Origin: Cryobacterium sp.
GTDB lineage: Bacteria; Actinomycetota; Actinomycetes; Actinomycetales; Microbacteriaceae
DNA length: 64,000 nucleotides
Direction: 5' to 3'
Assembly (NCBI RefSeq): GCF_026786305.1
Contig: NZ_JAJAYI010000081.1
Span: 1 to 64,000 of the forward strand
Both the position numbers and the translations under genes were made by a program. The notes under the pieces are model-generated. The model was not told where the DNA came from. It saw nothing but the letters and a program-made list of their open reading frames with translations, and did no database searches. Shown here in pieces: positions 38,071 to 46,722 of the stretch; within the stretch, counting starts at the first letter, position 1; each line of letters starts with the position of its first letter.

Positions 38071-39209
38071 CGGGTGCCCTCTTCGCTGATGACAGCGGAT
38101 GCCGCGGCATCGCCGTCGAGTTCGGCCGCCAGAAAGGCACGCTGCTCGGCCAGGGCGGCCCGCGGGGTGGAATAGACGTGCTCGAACAGTTCGAGCGGAT
38201 CGATGACTGCCTGCTCGGTCATGCAGTCGCGGGTTGTCGTGGCGAGTTTCTCGGCGGCCGCCATAATCTCGGCGCGCACCTCCTCGGAGAGCGCGCCCTG
38301 CGCGACGAGGTACTTTTCCAGGCGTTCGATCGGGTCGCGGCTGCGCCACAGATCAACGTCGGCGGTCTTGCGGTAGCGGGTGGGGTCATCCGAGTTGGTG
38401 TGTGCCTCGATGCGGTAGGTGAGGCCCTCGATCAGGGTGGGGCCGTTGCCGCTGCGGGCACGGTCCATGGCCGCCGCGATGACGGCATACATTGCGGCGA
38501 CGTCGTTGCCGTCGACGTAATAGCCGGGCATGCCGTAGCCGATTGCCTTGTCGGCGATGGTGCGGCAGGCCATCTGCTTGTCGAGCGGCACGCTGATCGC
38601 GAATTGGTTGTTCTGCACGACAAAGACGACCGGAGCCTGCCAGACGGCCGCGAAGTTGAACGCCTCGTGGGCGTCGCCCTCGCTCGTGGCGCCGTCGCCG
38701 AGCAGGGTGAGTGCCACGGTGTCGTCGCGCTTGAGCTTCGACGCGGTGGCGAGGCCGACGGCGTGCAGCGCCTGGGTGGCGAGCGGTGTGGCCTGCGGGG
38801 CGATGCGGTGCTGGTGATAGTCGTAGCCGCTGTGCCAGTCGCCGCGGAACGAGGCGAGGATATCCTTCGGCTCGACGCCCCGGGTGAGCAGCGCGATGCT
38901 GTCGCGGTAGGTCGGAAACAGCCAGTCCTGCGGGGCGAGTGCGGCGACGGCGGCGATCTCGCAGGCCTCCTGACCGAGCGCCGACGGGTAGGTGGCGAGG
39001 CGCCCCTGCCGGGTGAGGGCGGTGACCTGCACGTCGAAACGGCGGGCGATGACCATCTGACGGTAGAGACCGAGCAGCGTCGGGACGCTTGGCAGAGTGA
39101 AGCCGCCGCTCTCGCTTTCGGCAACCGCGCGACCGGTGTCATCGATCAAACGAAGGGGTGGGGGTGCCAGCACGGCTGTCAGCGGCGTGCTCTCGACATT
39201 GAGACTCAT
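38067..39209 (-). CDS. 2-oxoacid dehydrogenase E1 component, alpha subunit
   Basis: The protein has 380 residues. The thiamine diphosphate motif begins GDGATSEGDAHEAFNF and ends VVQNNQFAIS. YRIEAHTNSDDPTRYR carries the phosphorylation-loop-like region of branched-chain and pyruvate E1alpha. It decarboxylates a 2-oxoacid and reductively acylates E2. I chose ATG 39209; the open frame continues upstream into non-homologous sequence. An Lrp/AsnC regulator is encoded 109 nt upstream on the same strand, consistent with control by branched-chain amino acids. Confidence 0.95.
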   Translation of the reverse strand: MSLNVESTPLTAVLAPPPLRLIDDTGRAVAESESGGFTLPSVPTLLGLYRQMVIARRFDVQVTALTRQGRLATYPSALGQEACEIAAVAALAPQDWLFPTYRDSIALLTRGVEPKDILASFRGDWHSGYDYHQHRIAPQATPLATQALHAVGLATASKLKRDDTVALTLLGDGATSEGDAHEAFNFAAVWQAPVVFVVQNNQFAISVPLDKQMACRTIADKAIGYGMPGYYVDGNDVAAMYAVIAAAMDRARSGNGPTLIEGLTYRIEAHTNSDDPTRYRKTADVDLWRSRDPIERLEKYLVAQGALSEEVRAEIMAAAEKLATTTRDCMTEQAVIDPLELFEHVYSTPRAALAEQRAFLAAELDGDAAASAVISEEGTR

Positions 39210-39318
39210 AACCCAATGGTGCGCCCTTTTCGGGGCCGTGACGGCACATTTTCGCAGTTGTGAACGATTGGCGGACCAGATGCCAGACGGGGGCCAATTG
39301 GCATTCATACACCGTGAA

Positions 39319-39807
39319 TCAGTACCAGGCGTCCGGAGTAGCACCCGGTGCGTGCCCGATGATCTCGTCGAGGATGAGGTGCGATCGCGTGGAGATCACC
39401 CCAGGCATGGTGTGGATATCGCGCAGAATGGCCTGGCTGAGCTGCTCGTGGTCGGGAGCGCTCACCGTGAGAATAATGTCGATGTCGCCGCTCACGGCCT
39501 GGGCCTTCTCCACGAAGGGCAGTTGAGCCAGCTGCGCGGCGATCTCACCCCAGGCCACGTCGCTGATCTTCACGACGACGAGTGCCGATACGTTGAGTCC
39601 GAGCGCCTTCCGGTCGGTCTGTGCGCCGAACCCGGTGATGACGCCGTGGCGGATCAATTTCTGCACCCGGGTGTGTGCGGCGGTGCGTGAGATGTGCACC
39701 TGCAGGGCCAGCTGGCGCATCGACAGTCGGGCGTCGCGGCTGAGCCCGGCGATGATCTGGCGATCAGTGCTGTCGAGTCCGGGGTGGGGAGTCTGCGGCT
39801 GCGTCAT
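39319..39807 (-). CDS. Lrp/AsnC family transcriptional regulator
   Basis: The protein has 162 residues: an N-terminal AsnC helix-turn-helix (LDSTDRQIIAGLSRDARLSMRQLALQVHISRTAAHTRVQKLIRHGVITGF) and a C-terminal RAM ligand-binding domain (SALVVVKI ... DIDIILTVSAPDHEQL). Such regulators sense amino acids. Its position upstream of the 2-oxoacid dehydrogenase operon suggests that it controls branched-chain amino-acid breakdown. A TAGTGT box lies 9 nt before the ATG. Confidence 0.93.
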   Translation of the reverse strand: MTQPQTPHPGLDSTDRQIIAGLSRDARLSMRQLALQVHISRTAAHTRVQKLIRHGVITGFGAQTDRKALGLNVSALVVVKISDVAWGEIAAQLAQLPFVEKAQAVSGDIDIILTVSAPDHEQLSQAILRDIHTMPGVISTRSHLILDEIIGHAPGATPDAWY

Positions 39808-39814
39808 TGGTCTC

Positions 39815-40639
39815 TCACACTACCGGCGCCGGCGCGGAAGCGTGCAGCACGCGCAGGTAATGATTCTTCGGCCAGTGTCGCAGTGCTCGCGGCAGGCGCG
39901 GATAAGTCAGCCGGATGCCGCCGAGTACCAAATCAAAGCGCCGCTGGTGCCGCGCCGACCAGGGTAAATCGAACAGCACCCGAACATGCGAGGGCAGCAG
40001 GCCGGCGGTCATCAGGCGGGCCAGGGGCAGGGCGGCGCGATACCAGAGCGGCGCGGTGCGCGAGTGCAACAGGTCGTGCGCGACGGCGCGAGTGGCGTCA
40101 TCCGTTGTGAGGAGCGTCAGCTGCTCGTTCCAATAGCGGCGGAACGCGGCGCGATCGGCCGGCCAGAGATCCGGCGGTACCTGCAGGGACGTGCCCAGAC
40201 GGGAGTACTCGCGGTAAACGTCATCGGCCGTTTCGTCGTCGAGGGGGCCGTAGAGCAGGCCGTGCAGGTACGTGGCCGATTCGTATAAGGTCGCGGCGAC
40301 CCACAGCTGCAGTTCGGGGGTGAACGCGTTGTACTCGGGGGTCGTGCCGGTGGAATGCACGGGACCGTGCGCCTGGTTGACTCGTTGGGCGACCGTCGCG
40401 GCCAGGTGGGCGTCGCCGAAGACGATCGCGTAGACATAGCTGAGGGTGCCGTTCAGTCGGTCGAGGGGTCGCAGCGCGAAATGGCTGTGGTCGGCGACGC
40501 CGTGTCCGATGGCCGGATTGGCCAGCTGCAGCAGGATGGCGCGGCCTCCGGCTGCGATGAGGATCCCCTCGCCGGCGACCCCCTGCATGCTCGGTGCGGA
40601 CGTGCTCGGTGTGCGTGCGCTCGAACGTCGTGCACTCAC
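39815..40639 (-). CDS. oxygenase MpaB family (DUF2236) protein
   Basis: The protein has 274 residues. Family features are QLANPAIGHGVADHS near the N terminus, RLNGTLSYVYAIVFGD, HGPVHSTGT and DRAAFRRYWNEQL. Related fungal MpaB and bacterial latex-clearing proteins bind haem, but most DUF2236 members are uncharacterised. I chose GTG 40639 because GGAGG lies 5 nt upstream; the open frame to 40900 crosses into the YceI promoter region. It is encoded 7 nt after the start of the Lrp gene on the same strand. Confidence 0.88.
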   Translation of the reverse strand: MSARRSSARTPSTSAPSMQGVAGEGILIAAGGRAILLQLANPAIGHGVADHSHFALRPLDRLNGTLSYVYAIVFGDAHLAATVAQRVNQAHGPVHSTGTTPEYNAFTPELQLWVAATLYESATYLHGLLYGPLDDETADDVYREYSRLGTSLQVPPDLWPADRAAFRRYWNEQLTLLTTDDATRAVAHDLLHSRTAPLWYRAALPLARLMTAGLLPSHVRVLFDLPWSARHQRRFDLVLGGIRLTYPRLPRALRHWPKNHYLRVLHASAPAPVV

Positions 40640-40831
40640 AGCTACCTCCGAATAAACACGCAGAACCTCGCAATACCCGATCCTATTCGGTCGGCCTGAG
40701 TTTGGGCCGGTGTCTGAATGCGCGAATAGGGGAGATGAACAGTTGTCTTTTGCGGAATAACACCGCCTTCTATGCACTTGCATGTATCTGAGGGCGACAA
40801 TTCCTGGGCCCACACACTTGAGGAGAACTTT

Positions 40832-41392
40832 ATGAGCGAGACCACCGCAACGAGCATCCCGGGCTACAAGGCCGGAACCTGGACCATCGACAAGACCCAC
40901 AGTTCAGTGGGCTTCAGCATTCGCCACATCGTCATCAGCAAGGTCAAGGGCACCTTCGATGACTTCGACGCCACCTTCGTGACCGGCGAGAACCCGCTTG
41001 AGACAAGCGTCACCGCCTCCGCCAAGGTCGTCTCGATCAACACCAATGAGCTCAGCCGCGACGGTCACCTGCGCACCGGCGACTTCTTCGACGCCGAGAC
41101 CTACCCGACCATCGACTTCGCGTCGACGGGTGTGCGCGAAGTCAAGGGCGAGTACCTCGTCGACGGCAATATAACCATCAAGGGCGTCACCAAGCCGGCC
41201 ACCTTCGAGCTCGAGTTCGGCGGCTTTGGCGGAGACCCCTACGGCAACTACAAGTTCGGTGCCACGGCCAAGACCGAGGTTACCCGCGAAGACTTCGGCC
41301 TCACCTACAACGCCGCCCTCGAAACCGGTGGCATGCTGCTCGGCGACAAGGTCACGATCACGCTCGAACTGCAGGCCGCGCTCAACGCGTAA
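40832..41392 (+). CDS. YceI family lipid-binding protein
   Basis: The protein has 186 residues without a signal peptide. The lipocalin-like YceI fold is shown by GTWTIDKTHSSVGFSIRHIVISKVKGTFDDF, the TGDFFDAETYPTIDF block and LVDGNITIKGVTKPATFELEF. YceI proteins bind isoprenoids or fatty acyl chains; the cytoplasmic forms common in actinobacteria have no clear role. AGGAG lies 6 nt before ATG 40832. A hairpin follows the stop. Confidence 0.95.
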   Translation: MSETTATSIPGYKAGTWTIDKTHSSVGFSIRHIVISKVKGTFDDFDATFVTGENPLETSVTASAKVVSINTNELSRDGHLRTGDFFDAETYPTIDFASTGVREVKGEYLVDGNITIKGVTKPATFELEFGGFGGDPYGNYKFGATAKTEVTREDFGLTYNAALETGGMLLGDKVTITLELQAALNA

Positions 41393-41408
41393 CCAGTAGC
41401 TTTTCGAC

Positions 41409-41432
41409 GGGGCCCCACTGCGGTGGGGTCCT
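41409..41432 (+). terminator. hairpin terminator after the YceI gene
   Basis: GGGGCCCCAC and GTGGGGTCCT form a 10-bp stem with two G-U pairs and a TGCG loop. The T-run is weak. The remaining gap up to 41627 has no other gene. Confidence 0.6.
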
Positions 41433-41627
41433 GTCTCGTTTGAAGGGCGTGTCGGGGGATTGGCGATCGAGTGGACGGATGGCCTTTGCGGGGCCTCACG
41501 GTGCGCACTTGTAGTTTTTGTTGTGGTTGAGTAGAACGGTGGTGGCGTTGCTGGCGGGCGCATACGCAGAATGTAGATCGTCGTTCCAGTCGATAGGACG
41601 GCGCGGCAACCAATCGAGGAGATCCCC

Positions 41628-42659
41628 GTGTTCACCCTGAACGAGCTTGAGATTCCGATCATTGCGGCACCAATGGCCGGCGGCGCGTCAACTCCGAACC
41701 TCGCGGTCACCGTGAGCGACGCGGGAGGTCTCGGCTTTCTGGCCGGCGGTTACAAGACTCCCCAGGCCCTGATTGAGCAGATCGCCGATGTGCAGCAGCG
41801 CACCGAGCGGGCGTTCGGCGTCAATCTGTTCATTCCGCAGCCGGCCCTGACCGACCCGGCCGCCGTCGAGGCCTACCGCTATGCGCTGGAACGAGAATAT
41901 GGAGTCTCGCTCGGGGAGATCGCGGACGAGGATGACGACTGGTTCGTGGAGAAGACGGCCATCGTCATTGCGCATCGGGTGCCCGTAGTGTCGTTCACGT
42001 TCGGCCTGCCACCGTTAGACGTTGCGCAGCGGATGCACGCGGCCGGGTCGTTCCTGATCGCCACGGTCACCTCGATTGCAGAAGCCCAGCAAGCGGTCGA
42101 TCGTGGCGTCGACGCACTCTGCGTGCAGGGGCCGGAGGCCGGCGGGCACCGGGCAACCTTCACGACGCACGGAGAGCCGGGCACGCTGGCATTGGGGGCA
42201 CTGTTGATCGCGATTCGCGAGGTGGTGACGCTGCCGCTCATCGCGGCGGGCGGCATCCACTCGGGCGGGCAGATCGCCTCGCTCCTCGCTGCAGGCGCCG
42301 AGGCGGTGCAGCTCGGCACGGCCTTTTTGCGCACCGTGGAGTCGGGCGCGAACTCGGCCCACCAGGAGGCACTCGTTGACCCGCGCTTCGCCGAAACCGT
42401 CATTACCCGGGCCTTCTCTGGCCGCCCGGCGCGCGGCCTTCGCAATGCCTTTATCACCGCCCACGATACGAGAGTCCCCCACGAGTATCCGCAGGTGCAT
42501 CACCTCACCAAGGGGCTTCGAGCGGATGCCGCCCGTCGCGGCGACCCCGACGGGCTCGCCCTCTGGGCCGGCACCGGGTTTCGCGCGGCGCGAACCGGTC
42601 CGGCCGCGGCGGTTCTCAACGGACTCTGGACCGATGCGCACGCTGCGGTCGTCTCCTAG
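41628..42659 (+). CDS. nitronate monooxygenase family flavoprotein
   Basis: The protein has 343 residues and is an FMN-dependent TIM barrel of the 2-nitropropane dioxygenase family. It shows IIAAPMAGGASTPNLAVTVSDAGGLGFLAGG, CVQGPEAGGHRATF and IAAGGIHSGGQIASLLAAGAEAVQLGTAFL, the last carrying the FMN phosphate-binding glycines. It oxidises alkyl nitronates; the physiological role is probably detoxification. The start is GTG 41628, with GAGGAG upstream. It ends close to the convergent DUF1801 gene. Confidence 0.93.
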   Translation: MFTLNELEIPIIAAPMAGGASTPNLAVTVSDAGGLGFLAGGYKTPQALIEQIADVQQRTERAFGVNLFIPQPALTDPAAVEAYRYALEREYGVSLGEIADEDDDWFVEKTAIVIAHRVPVVSFTFGLPPLDVAQRMHAAGSFLIATVTSIAEAQQAVDRGVDALCVQGPEAGGHRATFTTHGEPGTLALGALLIAIREVVTLPLIAAGGIHSGGQIASLLAAGAEAVQLGTAFLRTVESGANSAHQEALVDPRFAETVITRAFSGRPARGLRNAFITAHDTRVPHEYPQVHHLTKGLRADAARRGDPDGLALWAGTGFRAARTGPAAAVLNGLWTDAHAAVVS

Positions 42660-42697
42660 CGGCGTCGTCTCGTAACAGCACCCTCACGTGGCGGCGC

Positions 42698-43144
42698 CTA
42701 TTCGGTCGGCCGGTCACCCTGTGATTCCGCTGCACGGTGCCCGAATGCCTCGCCGGTGGTCACCGTGCGATACGACATGGCGATCATGCTTTCGAGCAGT
42801 GCCAGGTCGATTGTGGTGAGGTCCTTGAGATAGAGGCAGGCGACGCCGGTCGTGTGCGGCCCGAGGCGTTCGAGCTGGGACGCATAGGCACCGACTCCAT
42901 CGGGAAAATACACCGTCAGTGCGGCCTTGCGCGGTGAGAATCCAGCGGCCCCCGCATCTCCTTCTCGACCACTCGCATACGTGTAGTGGTACTGTCCGAA
43001 TCCGATGATTGAGGACCCCCACATGCGTGGCTCCTCGCCCGTGACCCGGGCCATGATCTGCAGCAAGGTGAGGGCATCGCGCCTCCGGGTCGGGTTCGCG
43101 ACCGCTTCGATGCACGCGTGCACGTCGGTGGCGCTGGTTTCCAT
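42698..43144 (-). CDS. DUF1801 (YdhG-like) domain-containing protein
   Basis: The protein has 148 residues. The DUF1801 pattern is clear: RRRDALTLLQIMARVTGEEPRMWGSSIIGFGQYHYTYASGREG, then SPRKAALTVYFPDG and CLYLKDLTTIDLALLESMI. The fold is small and alpha/beta with no known enzymatic role. I chose ATG 43144, preceded by GGAAGAG. It is divergent from the amino-acid ABC transporter. Confidence 0.92.
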   Translation of the reverse strand: METSATDVHACIEAVANPTRRRDALTLLQIMARVTGEEPRMWGSSIIGFGQYHYTYASGREGDAGAAGFSPRKAALTVYFPDGVGAYASQLERLGPHTTGVACLYLKDLTTIDLALLESMIAMSYRTVTTGEAFGHRAAESQGDRPTE

Positions 43145-43328
43145 AAGGTCTCTTCCCTGTGGCTGGCGTGGTCGCATTTGCGGCGTGCACCCCAAGGTAG
43201 GCTCTTTCGGCGGGGTGTGCATCATCCGCTACCCGGTAGATCAGCGTCGATCGGCGCGACACAACCCTCTGGCTGACAGACCGAGCAGGTCGCACGACAC
43301 GAATCGCACGATAAGAAATGGTTTCATT

Positions 43329-44804
43329 TTGCTAAAACTCAATATTTTCCGGGCGGGAAAGCTCACAGTGGCCGTTACGGCGCTGCTGGCCCTCGGCGGC
43401 GGATTCGTGGGCGTCAGCGCCGCAGCCGCGAGCCAATCCCAGACCAACCCGGTGTCCGCGGTCGCTGGTGAGACGTACGTCATCGGAACCGACACGACCT
43501 TTGCACCGTTTGAGTACCGCGAAGACGGTGAACTCACCGGCATCGACATGGACTTGATTCGCGACATCGCCGCGAGCCAGGGCTTCACCGTGGAGATCAA
43601 GTCGCTCGGCTTCGACGCGGCGCTGCAGGCGTTGCAGTCCAACCAGGTCGACGGCGTCATCGCCGGCATGTCGATCACCGACGAGCGCAAGCTGGTTTTC
43701 GACTTCTCCGACCCGTACTTCGACTCCGGCGTGCAGATGGCCGTCGCCGACAGCAACACCCAGATCACCGGCTACGCCGATCTGGCCGGCGAAACCGTTG
43801 TCGCCAAGCGTGGCAGTGAGGGCGAAACCTTCGCCAACTCGATCAAGGACGAGTACGACTTCACCGTCAAGGCCCTCGCCGACTCGGCCACGATGTACGA
43901 CGACGTCAAGGCCGGCAACTCCGTCGCGGTGTTCGATGACTACCCGGTGCTTGCCTACGGCATCAACCAGAACAATGGGCTCAAGTCGGTCACCGAGAAG
44001 GAACGGGGCAGCTCCTACGGCTTCGCCGTCAACAAGGGCCAGAACCCCGAACTCGTCGCCGCCTTCAACACCGGCCTGGCCGAGCTGAAAAGCAGCGGCA
44101 AATACCAAACGATTCTCGATAAGTATCTCGAGCAGCCGGCGCCCGCCGCGGCATCCGGTTTCTTCGGTCTGCTGACCGACAGCCTGCCGGCCCTGATGAA
44201 GGGCCTCGGGCTGACGTTGCTCGCGACCGGCCTGTCAATTCTGATCGCCCTCGTGCTCGGCGTGCTGTTCGGGTTCTTCAAGGTGTCCGAAAGCCGCGTG
44301 CTGCGCGGGTTGGCGAGTATCTACGTCAGCATCTTCCGCGGCACCCCGCTGCTGGTGCAGGCGTTCTTCTTCTACTTCGGCCTGCCGCAACTCACCGGGC
44401 AGTCCATCGACGTGCTCACCGCCGGTGTGCTCACCCTGAGCCTCAACGCCGGCGCCTACATGACCGAGATCGTGCGCGGCGGAATCCAGTCGGTAGACCC
44501 CGGGCAGACCGAGGCCGGGCGCAGCCTCGGACTCGGCTACGTCACGACCATGCGCCGCGTCGTGCTGCCGCAGGCCGTGAAGATCATGACGCCGTCGTTC
44601 ATCAACCAGTTCGTGATGACGCTCAAGGACACCTCGCTCCTGGCCGTGATCGGCTTCGCCGAGCTCACCTATCAGGGCCAGCAGATTTACGCCGCGAACT
44701 TTCGCACCGGTGAAACCCTGCTGATCGTCGCGGCGCTGTACTTCATCGTCATCAATCTGCTCACCATGCTCTCCAACAAGCTCGACAAGAGGTTCAACAA
44801 ATGA
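43329..44804 (+). CDS. amino-acid ABC transporter, fused substrate-binding protein and permease
   Basis: The protein has about 491 residues. A signal peptide or anchor (residues 8-32) is followed by a type-3 solute-binding domain ([50 protein letters not shown]) and then a HisM/GlnP-type permease with the EAA-loop ([22 protein letters not shown]). It probably imports polar amino acids such as glutamine or glutamate. I chose TTG 43329 as the only usual start just before the signal peptide; no good ribosome-binding site is visible. The ATPase gene overlaps its stop. Confidence 0.92.
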   Translation: MLKLNIFRAGKLTVAVTALLALGGGFVGVSAAAASQSQTNPVSAVAGETYVIGTDTTFAPFEYREDGELTGIDMDLIRDIAASQGFTVEIKSLGFDAALQALQSNQVDGVIAGMSITDERKLVFDFSDPYFDSGVQMAVADSNTQITGYADLAGETVVAKRGSEGETFANSIKDEYDFTVKALADSATMYDDVKAGNSVAVFDDYPVLAYGINQNNGLKSVTEKERGSSYGFAVNKGQNPELVAAFNTGLAELKSSGKYQTILDKYLEQPAPAAASGFFGLLTDSLPALMKGLGLTLLATGLSILIALVLGVLFGFFKVSESRVLRGLASIYVSIFRGTPLLVQAFFFYFGLPQLTGQSIDVLTAGVLTLSLNAGAYMTEIVRGGIQSVDPGQTEAGRSLGLGYVTTMRRVVLPQAVKIMTPSFINQFVMTLKDTSLLAVIGFAELTYQGQQIYAANFRTGETLLIVAALYFIVINLLTMLSNKLDKRFNK

Positions 44805-45529
44805 GCAAGATCAGCGTCTCCGGACTGCGCAAGTCGTTCGGCGCCAACGAGGTGCTCAAGGGCCTTGACGTCGAGATCACCGAGGGCGAGGTTGTCTGTG
44901 TCATCGGCCCGTCCGGTTCGGGCAAGTCAACCTTTCTGCGCTGCCTGAACAAGCTCGACGAGCTCAGCGCCGGCGCGGTCATCGTCGACGGATTCGACCT
45001 CAGCGACAAGACGGTCAACCTCAACGAGGTGCGCCAGCACATCGGCATGGTGTTTCAGCACTTCAACCTGTTTCCGCACATGACGGTGCTGCAGAACATC
45101 ATGCTGGCCCCGCTCGAGCTGAAAAAAGAATCCGCAGCCAATGCCCGCGCCACCGCCCTGAAACTGCTCGACCGGGTGGGCCTCGCCGACAAAGCGAACG
45201 CCCGCCCCGCCCAGCTCTCCGGCGGCCAGAAGCAGCGCGTCGCCATCGCCCGTTCCCTCGCCGTGAATCCCGACATCATGCTCTTCGACGAGGCCACGAG
45301 TGCGCTCGACCCGGAGATGGTCGGCGAAGTGCTGCAGGTCATCCGTGACCTCGCCGCCGAGGGGATGACCATGGTTGTCGTCACCCACGAGATGGGTTTC
45401 GCACGTGAGGTCGCCGACCGGGTCATCTTCATGGCCGACGGCGTCATCGTCGAAGAGGGCACCCCGGCCGAACTGTTCGGCAACCCGCAACAGGAACGCA
45501 CCCAGGACTTCCTGTCGAAGGTGCTCTAA
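44801..45529 (+). CDS. amino-acid ABC transporter ATP-binding protein (GlnQ type)
   Basis: The protein has 242 residues, standard for this family. Walker A is GPSGSGKST, the Q-loop is [12 protein letters not shown], the signature is [16 protein letters not shown], Walker B is [14 protein letters not shown], and the switch histidine is in [10 protein letters not shown]. It drives transport through the fused binding-protein/permease encoded immediately upstream (ATGA overlap). A very strong terminator follows. Confidence 0.97.
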   Translation: MSKISVSGLRKSFGANEVLKGLDVEITEGEVVCVIGPSGSGKSTFLRCLNKLDELSAGAVIVDGFDLSDKTVNLNEVRQHIGMVFQHFNLFPHMTVLQNIMLAPLELKKESAANARATALKLLDRVGLADKANARPAQLSGGQKQRVAIARSLAVNPDIMLFDEATSALDPEMVGEVLQVIRDLAAEGMTMVVVTHEMGFAREVADRVIFMADGVIVEEGTPAELFGNPQQERTQDFLSKVL

Positions 45530-45542
45530 CCCGTTTCACTTC

Positions 45543-45587
45543 AAGAACGGATGCACCGCGCGAGTCCAGCGCGGTGCATCCGTTCTT
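45543..45587. terminator. strong bidirectional hairpin after the ABC ATPase gene
   Basis: A perfect 19-bp stem (AAGAACGGATGCACCGCGC with its complement) encloses a 7-nt loop, with A and T at the edges. It lies between convergent genes. Confidence 0.9.
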
Positions 45588-45592
45588 CTGTA

Positions 45593-45646
45593 CCTTCAGA
45601 TTCTCTGTGCCCTTCAGATTCTCTGTGCCCTTCAGATTTTCACTGC
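45593..45646. repeat. three 18-bp direct repeats in an intergenic region
   Basis: Units at 45593, 45611 and 45629 follow CCTTCAGATTCTCTGTGC; the first two are identical and the third has a few changes. They fill the gap between the terminator and the FUSC stop. Confidence 0.9.
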
Positions 45647-45649
45647 CGC

Positions 45650-46693
45650 TCAGGCGCGGTCGCCGACGATCTCCTCGCGCACCCGGCGCAGGTCTTCCAT
45701 GAGCGAGCCGATCAGAATCCAGTGGTCCGGGTGCGGTGTCACGATGCGCAGCGGCGCGGTCAGGGCGAGCACGTCGGGTGCCGGCTGCTCCGGAACGACC
45801 GTGAGGTCACCCTCCGCGCGGGCGAGCAATTTGAGGTCGTGGGCCGCGCGAGCCAGCTCCCGGGAGAACGCCTGAACGCTCGGCTCGAGCTGTAGGGACT
45901 CGTCGTAGTGATCGTGCAGGGCCCGGGTCATGCCGATGGCGCGGGTCACGAGCGTCGGTAGCCGCTCGATCATCTCCTGATCGGCGTCGAGCGCCACACG
46001 GAGCCTGGCCTTGCGCGGGTTGAGCATGAGGCTCTCCTCCGCCTGCGCGATGGCCTTCTCGGCCGACGCGAGCATGGGGCGCAGCAGTCGCGCCTTGATC
46101 ATCAATTCCATCAGGTCGATCGGGGTCTGCGGTGTGCGCAGCGCCTGGGCGATGCGGTCAAAGGTGTCGGCCAACTCGCGTGCCAGGAGACCGACGGCGT
46201 CGCGCGCGGGCGCAATCAGCACCGGGGGAACGATGAGCGCATTGATGACCAGAGCGATCCCCGCCCCGATGAACGTCTCAAAGATGCGATCGAGGGCGTA
46301 CCCGGGCGTCGTCGCGCCGAGGGCGAGTACGAGCATAGCGCTGATCGGAATCTGGCTGGCCGAGACCGTTGACAGGCGGAGCGCCCACGCGACGAGGATG
46401 CTCACCACGATCGTACCGAGCACGACCCAGCTGGACTGGCCGAGGAAGAAGCCGATCGTCGAAGCGATGACGACACCGCCGATGACGCCCGCGGTGCGTT
46501 CGATCGCGCGGCCCAGGGTCTGATTGACGCTCGGCTGCACCACGAGCAGGGCCGCGATCGCGGCAAAAATGGGCAGGTCGTTGGGCAGCAGCAGCTGGGA
46601 GGCGACCCAAGCCAGGCCGACGGCGACGGCCATTTTCACAACCTGCAGCACCGGGAGCCGTTTGGAGATGCGCAGGGCCGAGGTAAGTTTCAC
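45650..46693 (-). CDS. FUSC family membrane protein (aromatic acid exporter-like)
   Basis: The protein has 347 residues. The first 150 residues hold about six membrane helices with FUSC features (FAAIAALLVVQPSVNQTLGRAIERTAGVIGG), followed by a long cytoplasmic helical domain. FUSC/AaeB-type proteins are linked to export of aromatic acids and other small molecules. The start is GTG 46693, with TAGCCT 6 nt upstream and a TTTGAC-like -35, suggesting a leaderless mRNA. Confidence 0.88.
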   Translation of the reverse strand: MKLTSALRISKRLPVLQVVKMAVAVGLAWVASQLLLPNDLPIFAAIAALLVVQPSVNQTLGRAIERTAGVIGGVVIASTIGFFLGQSSWVVLGTIVVSILVAWALRLSTVSASQIPISAMLVLALGATTPGYALDRIFETFIGAGIALVINALIVPPVLIAPARDAVGLLARELADTFDRIAQALRTPQTPIDLMELMIKARLLRPMLASAEKAIAQAEESLMLNPRKARLRVALDADQEMIERLPTLVTRAIGMTRALHDHYDESLQLEPSVQAFSRELARAAHDLKLLARAEGDLTVVPEQPAPDVLALTAPLRIVTPHPDHWILIGSLMEDLRRVREEIVGDRA

Positions 46694-46699
46694 TGGTCA

Positions 46700-46705
46700 A
46701 GGCTA
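46700..46705 (-). promoter_or_regulatory. -10 box 6 nt before the FUSC gene
   Basis: TAGCCT on the minus strand ends 6 nt before GTG 46693. TTTGAC lies 16 nt further upstream and could serve as the -35. Confidence 0.5.
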
Positions 46706-46722
46706 ACCCGTGGAAGGCTCCG

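Noticed and set aside
40640-40900. An 87-residue N-terminal extension of the MpaB-like protein
   Set aside because: GGAGG directly precedes GTG 40639, family similarity begins after it, and the extension crosses the YceI promoter region.
40682-42715. The 15-mer CCTATTCGGTCGGCC present at two places 2 kb apart
   Set aside because: One copy is intergenic and one is in the DUF1801 coding end; no flanking similarity extends it, so chance is the simplest explanation.
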